Source: Manduca sexta (lineage: Eukaryota > Arthropoda > Insecta > Lepidoptera > Sphingidae). From it: a stretch of 64,000 nucleotides of DNA. Position numbers and translations under genes: made by a program. Positions 26,001-38,000 of the stretch are shown here, one piece after another. Numbering within the stretch: the stretch's first letter is position 1; every line of letters begins with the position of its first letter. Below the pieces are notes generated by a model. It worked only from the letters and a program-made list of their open reading frames with translations. It was not told where the DNA came from and did no database searches. The stretch lies in assembly GCF_014839805.1 (NCBI RefSeq), contig NC_051138.1, positions 14,102,020-14,166,019 of the forward strand. Direction: 5' to 3'.

Positions 26001-29000
26001 GTCAATGAGAAGGAGCTCCTTTGTACCACGTGATCCAATCTTGTATCCTGTTTGACCGGGAAAAAGAATATTGTTGGTTGTGAAATGATTTGTAATTTTA
26101 TATCTTAATATGGATGTGAGTAAATTATTTTATTATTATTAATGCAAAAAACCAGACGTGTTAAAAAATCTTAGAACTTAATAATTTTATTGTGTAATTT
26201 ATTGATCAACCAAATATGTAAGATGTTTTGCAACGAATAAACATACACTACCGCTTTTAGTAAATTCTAATTGTTCGTTTTTGCACGTCTGTGATATTAT
26301 ATTGTGGTTAAAATGTCATGCAAACAGTTCTGTCAAAGTGCATTATATACGGAAAAGTTTTGTTCTGAGATTGTATAGAATGAACATTAGGAAGATTATC
26401 ATAACAAAATTTGGGCTCATGCGATGATTACTCATTCTACTGTGAATTAGCAAAACACCAATGTAAAATTCTCATTTTTCCATATCGTGATTTGCACGTT
26501 ATTAATGTACATATTAGCATATTTTTGTATAATGTTACTCATGCATCAATATCAAAGGACGCTGTGACATCGTCACACGAACATTTCAAATAAGATAACG
26601 ACTTATTGCCAATTGGTATTAAATTTGGTAGAATAAATTTGGTCCTGATGTCCAGTCTATACTACTAAGTACTGGTAATTATGTTTGATGCCACTCAGTG
26701 TAACTACTCTACGAAATATATTTTTCCTTAAGTTATTCAATACATTATCTAACGCGATAGCTTATTGTAAACAATAAGCTTTATTGGAATTTAATGGAAT
26801 TTTAACAAGTCGTATCGACCAGGTAAATTGTCACTGGAGACAGCAAACTAAATTCAAACGTATCACAAAACAGGTGCGCCATATTTTGATTAGGACTGCC
26901 CAGATTAGCAGTTTTACTTATAAACTTGTTACAGCGTTAAGAGATGGTTAAGAATTGCTTAAAATTTGCCAAAAACATCAACGGTTTCCTAATTTAAACC
27001 TTATTATGAGGCGAAATGGCGGGTTTTGACTTACGGCTGATCGAATATATTTGTGTTTAACTGAATATAGCTTTGCGAAAATTTTATAAGTAAGACTGTA
27101 GGTCTGTAGAAACCAGTTCAAACCCTACACACATATTCCAATTTTTCGAAGATATGTGTATGTCCTTTGTGAATTATCGTTCGCTTTAACGGTGTAATAA
27201 AACATCCATCCACATAGCGGCGATAGCCTAGTTGGGTGTGGAACGGACTACGAAGACGAATGTCCGCAGGTTCAAATCCCAAGGGCACACACCTCTGACT
27301 TTTCTAAAAATCATGTATGTATTCTTTCTGAATTTATCGTTCGCTTTAACGGTGAAGGAAAACATCGTGAGGAAATCTGCACATCTGAGACGTTCTCTAT
27401 AGGAATTTCGAAGGTGTGTGAAGTCTACCAATCCGCACTAGGCCAGCGTGGTGGACTAAGGCCTAATCCCTCTCTGTAGTAGAGAAGGCCCGTGCTCAGC
27501 AGTGGGCAAGTATATATTACCAGGCTGATATTATTATTATAACATCCTGATGAAACTTGTGTATCTGAAAATTCAATAATATAAGAATTTCGACCATATG
27601 TAAAGTCTTACATTGCACACTAGGTCATAGTAGTGGTAGATACCCTCTTAGAAGAGGCCCGTGCTCTACAGTAGGCAGTATATAAAGGGATGGTATTATT
27701 ATAACTATGTGATGCTCGCGGCTTCATCCGCATGAAGAGCCTTTTCCACTACAAAAGTCTTTAAAACACTACGAGGTGATCGCCATCTGTTTAAAAAATC
27801 CGTTATTTCCCAATGGAGTAAATTACCGTGATAAAGAGTAACATACATACATACATACATAACATCACGCATTTATCCCCGAAGGGGTATGCAGAGGCGC
27901 AACTAGGGTACCCACTTTTCGCCAAGTATGTTCCGTCCCATGACGTGATAGGGGGCGAGCCTATCGCCATATCGGGGACTAATTCCAGACTCCGGGCTGA
28001 TACTGAGCAGAAAAACCCAAATATCACTTTGCCCGACCCGGGATTCGAACCCAGGACCTCAGAGCGCTATTGTACCGGACATGCAATACAACTATGCCAC
28101 CGAGGCAGTTATAGTAAAGAGTAACCTATATGTTAATTCCGGATATTGTCTATCCGTGTGCCTTTTATCCAAATTCGTTCAATTGTTTCTGCGTTTAACT
28201 AACAAACAGAGAAACAGTTTCATAAACAATTGCATTTGTAATTTGTAAGAACTAAGACTACGACATAGATTATAGGTCTTGCGGACGCAAGAGTTAGTCA
28301 AGTGAGTTGTGTTTGGAATATCACTCTAATATTATTTTCTGCTGTATAGTATCGTGGAAATATTGTTAAGCTCCTGTTTGAACTATTCACTTAATTTATA
28401 AAAAGAAACAAAAAAAAATAAATAAAAAAAGTTAATTCCGAAGCGTTGTTAATGTTTTGTCTAGATGTTTCGTTAATCTGACCAATTATATTCTTACACA
28501 ATAACACCGTCTGTAGATTATTCAATATAGCATCTAATTATTGAGTAACAAAAACACGAATGAGTTTATTTTAAAATAGAATTACCCATTGCCGTGATCG
28601 GTTTAGTTTTTAATTTTGCTAAATAAGAAAATGTGATTACATCGAGAATAGCTTTGATTCATAATTTTGTAGAATGACATCCTCGGGACGAAACGGTTTA
28701 ATGCCTTGATTTTCATTTTTTTTAGGACTTTACGAAGACTTTATTGTCATGCGTTTCACTGCTCATCTTTACATAAAATAATAAAATTGTAAAAATAAAA
28801 TGTCTGTATAGATATTGAATAAAAACTAATATGGAGCATCTTTATTAGAGCAACAGAAGCCAAAACAACAGTTTTTAGATTTTTTGTCACTCTGTATGTT
28901 TGTACACGCATTACGCTAAAACTACACCATGGAATTGAAGGCAGTTTTCACCGATGTATTGCCAGAGGTCTAACTTCAAATATAAGCTTCATTTATTCCA

Positions 29001-32000
29001 GAATAATAAAAATTGGGACATTTGTTTCGGAAAGACGTTTTAACCTTTCACTAATCTAGGTGGAGCCGCGAGCAAAAGCTAGTTCCTTTGTTTATAATAT
29101 TTGCTATTACTGGTTGGTGAAATCATCCATACACGATGGAAGCCATATTGGGAAAAAAACTTTAGCTAGATTTTTCCTTGTCAAATAGTTTTTTATTCAA
29201 ACAGGGAAGATACGCTTAGTAGTAGATGTGCAGCGACCAGCAGCATTTCATTTTACCAATACCATAACTACGAACGTGTGAGATGGTTCGAGTTTTTGAT
29301 GATTCTTAGAAGTAAATGCAAAAACCGCTGATCGGATTTGATAGTATTGATCAGATACTTTTATCCCAAGAATGTACACAGTGGGACGTTCAGACCAAGA
29401 AAGTTCTATCACGTGGGCAGTCTGCATCACCCAGTTTTTCCAGAAATTGAGTGATGAAATGAAAGGTGAAGTAGACTATATTATATGAGAAATATGCAAA
29501 TTGCGCGCATGAATGGAATATTGGGGCATATGAATGTCGTGCGTGACTTGCTTATCGTACAATTAAGTAGACAAATATCTCACTCAACATTCCTAAGCAA
29601 CATTCCAAGCATACGAAATAAAGGTTTTTATTTGACAGCTACTTTATTTAAATTAATTTTGTTAGACATAGGTGCCAACTTGTGAATTATGTACCTGTTC
29701 GCTTGCCTAGCTGTTCAAATACCTGCGCTGATCAGTTTAATAATAATATAATAATATCAGCCCTGTATTATATACTTGCCCACTGCTGAGCACGGGCCTC
29801 CTCTACTACTGAGAGGGATTAGGCCTTAGTCCACCACGCTGGCCTAGTGCGGATTGGTAGACTTCACACACCATCCAATTTCCTAAAGAGAACTTCTCAG
29901 GTATGCAGGTTTCCTCACGATGTTTTCCTTCACCGTTAAAGCAAGCGATAATTCACAAAGAATACAAACATATTTTTTTAAAAAATCTGAGGTGTGTGCC
30001 CTTGGGATTTGAACCTGCGGACATTCGTCTCGACAGACCGTTCCAGAACCAACTAGGCCGCTTTTTTTAATCTTATATTATGATATATATTTTATTATGA
30101 TCAGTTTAATAGAGTTTAAAATTCTTTCAAGAGTCTCCACTTGTCTAAATAAATGCAAATACGCCTTTAACTCCAAAGGGGTAGACAGACTTGCAACCAT
30201 TTCACCAAATTTTTCGCCATATATCGGTCCAAGAATATAGGACGGTGTCTAATACTGGCGAAAGATGAAATTTTCCGAAAAGGGACCCCTACATATAAGT
30301 ACTAATGTGCATAAATGGGGTCTGTAATCCGTTCTAATTGTAATTAGATTATACATAAAGTAATGGCGGCAGTTATATGAACGCCTATCGTCATCAAAAA
30401 TTAAGACGGTCACACGCCTAGCAACGCAAATAATTTAAACACTCATTGCTCTTTACTAGCCAGATGCAGAGTAATCATCGTGACTGGATAATAAAATATA
30501 CACTTATTTATTGAACTAACTGATTACGTGAGAACTAAACAGTTTACGTAAGTGTGTCGCGTTCTGGGATCAGCTTATTACACCATGCCAATTTATTACC
30601 ATTTCATTAATTTTACCATTCACATAACGGTTAGAAGGATACGCTTAAAAGGTATACCCATACCACATTTAGGAACACTAACGGCATGCGTGTATGTATA
30701 AATAAATAAATTATTTATTGATATATACACGGCATTGTGACCCTTCTGGACCTGATAAGTGGAGAGGACATGATAGAACATCGATTGACGAGAGATGATT
30801 GCCCCTCGGCAGTCCTTATTATATTATTATCGACTTTTCATTAGGGCGTGTAATATTCAAATGACTTTTTATTGAAGTTTATTTTGTTTGAAACTTACAC
30901 TATTTATTTTTCATATACAGTTCGAGTTACTTATTGTAGTGTTATTTTGAAAAGGAAAGATGTGGTTTAATTTCGTAAGGCAATGACAAAATGACCCTAT
31001 ATATAAGGGATATTGTCTTACAAAATATTAGCATCAAATGGGGTCATATGTGTATTTAAATAAAAAAATAATTACAACACAAACATTAATTAGTACTTAT
31101 TACTAATTGGTGTTCATGGCAATTAAATACGGTTAAGTACATTAGGAGGCACGTCACGAATAATATATATAACATTATAACTAGCGAATGATTAAGCATT
31201 TGGCTCATAAATAAGCATTTATTTGCAATTATAATTCTGAACATAAATTTGTAGGAACGGGCATATGCGGGCGGCATGTCGTTTCATATGGATTTATTTC
31301 GACACTACGATGAATAAATAATGCAAAGGTTTTAGTTTTTTTTATAGCATGTGTTACGTGTAACAATGACTTCGTTACCAAAATCAAGAAGCGTGATATT
31401 TTGAGATTAAATTTGAGAAAAATTTCAAAATTATATAAAACTAATTATTAATCGTTTGTTGTCCTCTTACATGAATTACAAAAAAAAAATACTCTTTTTA
31501 TCTTGTAATTTAGATATAGCTATGTATATCTCTTATCGACAAATATATTAGCCATTAATGATTACAATGTCCTTAGAAGTTTTAATTTTATTAAAATGCA
31601 TATGCTGTAATATACTTAAATAATCGTAACTTCAATGAATTAATGAAAACTTTACTGTATACCACATGCAGTAAAATGCATATAATGATGTTTTTTAATA
31701 CGTGAGAAAATAGGCGGTTTTATTGCTAAAAGCAGTATCTTTCAGAAACCCGAATTTATAGTGAGAGACTAAATATCAAGCTATAGAAAGAGGAGTTATA
31801 AACATGACAATTTAAAAAAATAATTAGGAATAAATAGTTAAACTGAAATAATAATATCAGCCCTGTATTATATGCTGTCCCACTGCTGAGCACGGGCCTC
31901 CTCTACTACTGAGAGGGATTAGGCCTTAGTCCACCACGCTGGCTACCACCTTCAAAATTCCTATAGAGAACTTCTCTGGTCTGCAGGTTTCCTCACGATG

Positions 32001-35000
32001 TTCTCCTTCACCGTTGAAGCGAACGATAATTATGAATTATTTGAAAATGTCCGTGCCTCTGTTTGTGTAGCAAAATCATTTGTAATATTAACACCACAGT
32101 TCAGTTCTATATCACCATCAAATATTCCTTCCATTTTAATATTGTAAGCTTAGTTAGCTGTTTTGTTTTATATCAATTTGTCCATGTGCAAACCTACTAA
32201 AACTGGTTGATAAACACTTGTGTATCATGTCAAACATACTTTTTTCCTATCTCTTAAAATATAAAAATATTGCACACATGTTTTTAAAAAAAGTCAGAGG
32301 TGTGTGCCCTTGGGATTTGAACCTACGGACATTTGAAATTTAAATTGAAAAAGATACTATAATATAAACTAAATACATAGTATTTATATATATTTTGTAA
32401 TTTAATATATATTGCACGTGCTTTCATGACTGTATGTGTGACGATGCCCGATGAGATCTCTTAGAATCACATAAGTAGAGGCAATAGACATGGAGCGTTA
32501 TTTTTTTTAGACAGGCGCGGCATAGTGACCTAACTGCTCCTGATCAATCTAGAAAATTAAATTAGAATTATATTCCTTATTAGTCTTATAAACTGTGAGT
32601 AATTCACTGCTAAGAAACTGGTTCTTAGAACAAAGGAAAAAAAACTGCACCTGATGGTAAGTGGAGTCCAATAGCATGTCGACTTATAAGAGATGATTAC
32701 CCCTCGACAGTCGGCATGATTATGCCGGCCTTGGATATACACAGGCTAATCGCGCAACGCGACACAATTGCGCGGGCCAATATGGCGAGTTTTAACACCT
32801 TGTGTACCATGGTCGTGGGCGAATACAAAATATATCCTTCCACCACTATATAATATTTCGTTGTTATTTAGTTAGTTCGAAAATTACACATTTTTATTTT
32901 ACATCACGGGTAGAGTAATTTGCTTTGTAATTGTGAAGTATTATTTTGAAGAAAACGAGCGTGTTGTTCCATTTAATAACATAATGCTAAGACCATGTAC
33001 ACCTGACGTAAAAATAAAACTTCATAAACCATTTCAGTAGGGACGATAACAAAAACTGTGGAACTATCATTGATTTAACGATCATTGTTCTACGTGGACA
33101 TGCTCTTAGCTGACTCATATAACCGAGTTTTGTCGCGGTTTTTATATTTTAATTTTCTCCCGACGTTTCGAAAACTTTTCAGACTTCGTGACCACGAAGA
33201 AACCCGAAGAAACGTCGGGAAAAAATTAAAATATACAAACCCCGATAAAATCCGAAAATGATTCGTCTAAGCGTAATAAATCATCATATAACCGATTTAA
33301 AATTTAACAGGGGCCTGGACAGCCAGACGGCAGCGCAATGCATGAAACTATTGAAGAACTTGGCGCGCGACGGCCGCACTATAGTCTGCACGATACATCA
33401 GCCGCCCGCCTCGATATACACGATGTTTGATCAAGTAGGCCATCTCATAACTTTCTTTAATCTCATTTACAGAACATAAACGATCCCAATCTTAATCTTC
33501 AATCCAATTCCGAGAATAAAACTATCAAAATAAGTCATTCGTAAAAAAAGTGTCTTGATTGATTTTTACATAGATCGAAAACGGGGATTGGAATCGTTCA
33601 TTAAAATGGCTGTTCGACGGAGCAACGATTGTCAGCTATAATCGATTTTTAAATATCAAAAGACTCGTATACGTTAACGCTGGCGAGGATTGTCTAACCA
33701 CTGCGCATATTTAGACAGAATAAGTTTTTTAAGCAATAATGTGTACGATTATTTATAGCAATACTTGATCCGTCCAAATGAGGCTTTTACAGCTAAGGTA
33801 TATATGAAAATACTGCTTCGGAGTAGTATTATTATACGACTGGAGTGCTGTTGGAGTAGTATTATTATACGACAAAGTGATATTGGGTTTTCTACTCAAT
33901 ACCAGCCCGTAATAGCGATAGGCTCGCCCCATACCACACCATGGCACGGTATATGCACGGCGGAATGTGGTGCGCCATTTGCCGCTCTGCTTACCACTTC
34001 GGGGCTAAAAAAGTGAGCGTTTGCGTTAGTGTGTCTATGTAGGTATATATAATAATAATAATAATATCAGCCCTGTATTATGTACTTGCCCACTGCTGAG
34101 CACGGGCCTCCTCTACTACTGAGAGGGATTAGGCCTTAGTCCACCACGCTGGCCTAGTGCGGATTGGTAGACTTCACACACCTTCGAAATTCCTATAGAG
34201 AACTTCTCAGATGTGCAGGTTTCCTCACGATGTTTTCCTTCACCGTTAAAGCGAACGATAAATTCACAAAGATTACACACATGATTTTAGAAAAGTCAGA
34301 GGTGTGTGCCCTTGGGATTTGAACCTGCGGACATTCGTCTTGGCAGTCCGTTCCACAACCAACTAGGCTATCGTCGCTATGTAGGTATATATGAAATAAA
34401 TTTAAAAATCAGTGAACTGTGACGTTTTCCAATCGCATTCAAAGCTACCGATACCGTGTCACGGATATTAGAAACTATGACTATTTCATAACAACTAAAC
34501 GTACTACAAACGCGGTAATGCTGTTCCGAACGCGCTTCTTGTTTTACAAACTCATTACTGATTGCATCTCGAAGGCTGTCAGAAGGTCTCTCATGCAATG
34601 CCGTAACTATCCTTTTATACGCCCATGCATGATCCATAACTTGGTCCTGGTCTGGTAATTTATACGCTACTCCAGGGTTTGCCCTCGACCCTGGGCACCG
34701 CACGTACCGCACTAGTTGCAAGAGCTTTCAGGTTGTTTCATTAGAAAATACTACGTTTTATTTCTCAAAATAAATTGGTGATAAGTCTTTCATATCTGAG
34801 AGTCCACCTGGGTAGGTACCACCGCGATGTCTATTTCTGCCACCAAGCAGCAGTGTATAGGTATAATCACGGTTGTCTTCCAGTTAGAAGAATATTGTAG
34901 CCAGTGTAACTTCTGAACATAGTAAGACTTAACATCCCATGTCTCATAACAGCGATCGCATTAGAATTCTAAACAATACTTTATAATTCAAGGGGTTGGA

Positions 35001-38000
35001 TGGTATTTCTAATGTTTATGGACGATCATATCGCTTACCATCAAGAGAACAGCAACATCGTCTCGGCATTCGAAGTAATAAAAAACATAAACCTTTTCAT
35101 TCATCGCCTATCATCCTTTGTCTATCTCGTAATGTAGAAAGACGTTTAGCAACATAAAAATACGTAATCCATTCCTTCGCCATAATCACAATTGATCAGA
35201 TCGCAAGGTGAACTTCTTTGAATATTTCCGGTCATTTTAGTTCCTATTGACGCAAAACTAGTAGCTGACGTTTTTAATTGGACGACAGAAGTAGGTAGAG
35301 TATGTAATATAAAGGAACAATTATTGCCAATTAAAATAATAACAGTTTGTAATATAAACGAATTGATTAATCAACGTGAATGAGTTTTGATTGGTTATTT
35401 GTTAAAGTAAATTGCGGCGATATCCTAGTTTGGCGTGGAACGGATAGTCGAGACGAATTTCCACTGGCTCAAATCCCAATGGCTTACAACTCTGAATTTT
35501 CTAAAAATATATGTGAATTCTTGGGAATTATCGATAACAACAATTACACAATTATAAAAACATAATAAGGATGTCCGCAGGTTCAAATCACAAGGGCACA
35601 CGCCTCTGACTTTTCTAAAACTCATGTGTGTATTCTTTGTGAATGTATCGTTCGCTTTAACGGTGAATGAAAACATCGTGAGGAAACCTGCACATCTGAG
35701 AAGTTCTCTATAGGAATTTCCAAGGGGTGTGAAGTCTACCAATCCGCACTAGGCCAAATCCCTCTCAGTAGTAGAGGAGGCCCGTGCTCAGCAGTGGGCA
35801 AGTATATAATACAGGGCTGATATTATTATTATAAGGAAACCTGCATACCTAAAAAGTTCTTTATAGGAATACCGCAAGGGCGTCCTGTATGCGCCGAAGA
35901 AGACCACCGCGGGTTTTGATTGGTACGTCGGAATACAGGGGTTAGGGAATCGGTCCAACGTTCGTTCGGATCATGCTATACTCCCGAATGTCAACATTGG
36001 ACCGTAAGAGAGGTGAAACCAATATAAAAGTTCTACTAACCCCCCAAAGGACAGAAGCGATAACGATCATAAGCGATCTTTCTTTCTTATTTCTTACCAA
36101 TATCATAAATGCTTGTTGTTGAGATGTTTGTTAGGAGTAAACGCAACAACCGAGGATAATGACATAGATGATATTTAGCACACGCATAGACCATATATTA
36201 TAACACATAGGCTAGTTTTTATCCAGGTAATTTGCTCCCGTAGCAAATATTCGATTCAATCTGATTTATTTGGTAGATGACGCAGCCGTCGAATACATGG
36301 ACATTTTGACATTGCATTAGTAAATTAAACCACATACTTATTTATTTGGACATAAAATAAAAGAGTGTAAGTTTCGAACATTTTTTTATTATTAGAAAGT
36401 AATTCGCCCTAATGCTACTACTACTATAAGAGAATTCGTCACAGCGGGAATATCGTACTTTCAGTCAGAAATACACTCACGCACATTCACATTAAACTAC
36501 AAAATTATCAAAGAATTAGAAAACCAAAACCAGGATATTTGGTGAAAATATTCTTTATTAATGGGTGATTTTTGACACAATGCCAGCAAAGGTGAAGACT
36601 AGTATGTGGTTTAATTTAATAACGCAATGTCAAACTGACGTTGTATATGGCATTGATGATCACTACAATAATTCACGCATATTTGTAACGAGAAAGTTAT
36701 TATTTTCGGAACACACACTAAAAAAATAAAATCTCAAATGTCACGTATGCAAATGAGTTCTTACGAGTACATTAGTATAATTATCGGATAATATTAAGAT
36801 TATTAAACAGGCCCTTATAATGTTTGAACACATGTAAAGACGAGATACATTATCAAGGTCAATCGACTTGACAAGGTAAACTAGGACATATCCGCGGAAT
36901 CACTGTTACAAGGTTCTATGTTCTAGGCTGTTGTATGTTTTTTATCCGCCCAGATAGCAACCACCGTACACAAGTTGTTAAAACTCGACATAGCGGCCCA
37001 TGTGTGTCGCGTTCCAAGATCGGGCTGTATATTCGGTTCCAATTGACCGGCATATTATCGACTGCCGAGAGGTAATATCAACTAGTCAGTCAACATTTTT
37101 TTGGACTCCACTCCATTTACCTTCAGATGCAGTTTTTTTTTTTTTTTTTTTTTTTTTGTTCATGTCCTACGTTTGTTAGCCTGGCAAGGGCCGGCTTATA
37201 CAAACACACCGGTCTTGCGGGTGCGTGCTTTAGGCACTGCGAGCCCTTAAGTGACCATGCTGAGGGCGACCCTCTAAAGGGTCACGGCCTCGGCTCAGGA
37301 CGGCCACTGAGAGAAGATGTTTTGGGGACATCAACGATTATGGAATCGCGAAAGGTGCGCAAGCGACCTAACTGTCTATCATGATTACATCGGCGCCCGG
37401 GCCGGAATTATCAGAAGGGTCGGGAGGACGGGGGACGCGGCGAGGTCCTCGGCGGCGAGGACGGAGCAACGGTCGTGTGGAGTGTTTGAGCTTTTTAAGC
37501 AGCTCGTGCTTTCTACGTATTGCCAGAGTTATATCGTCCTCTGGATCTGACAGATCGTCCTCTGGATCTGACAGATCGTCCTCTGGATCTGATAGAATCA
37601 GATGCAGTGGGGTCTCTTTCCCGTACACGTATGAAAATAAACTTTAATATTTTTGCACTGATTAAATTATAATGTACTAAATGACTAAGCCTTTCTAAGT
37701 CCACAAATAAGGGGGAACCCATGACTTATTGTCTCTTTTTATTTTTACCAACATTAATTAAAATGAATATAAGCCTTGTAATAGTGATCCAACGATTTGT
37801 TTTAAATGTATTCTGCTAATGCATGCATTAAATGTTGCACATACTTGTTACCCTTATTATATGGTTTGTTTTTATAGTATGACTTATTTGCATATTTATA
37901 ATGTTAATTTTTGCATACAAGCTTTTGTTAACTTTGTACAAAACAGCCACCGTAATGAGAAGCCACGTGTTAGCATTTCGCGTCGACACAAATACATCGT

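Larger units (their letters stand above)
24040..26140 (-). mobile_element. 5'-truncated non-LTR retrotransposon with restriction-like endonuclease
   Basis: Minus strand. 26140-25185 encodes reverse transcriptase: motif [15 protein letters not shown], motif [14 protein letters not shown] and catalytic YMDD at 25631-25620. 24928-24122 encodes the C-terminus: a zinc-knuckle-like [13 protein letters not shown] and a PD-(D/E)xK-type endonuclease core KPDIVIVD, then LVDVTI. Between them (about 25190-24928) the frame shifts: [16 protein letters not shown] lies in another frame. This RT plus RLE order is that of R2/NeSL/R4-like early-branching LINEs, not RTE or Jockey. The 5' part is missing beyond 26140. 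A short 3' untranslated tail (CGGTGGCCTGGGTGTTGCGC) ends in A-rich DNA near 24040. It lies antisense in an ABCG intron and is not functional as read. Confidence 0.85.

Noticed and set aside
37127..37647. Plus-strand open frames across the GC-rich insert
   Set aside because: They run through the poly(T) tract and the reverse of the retroposed coding frame; the minus frame explains the sequence.
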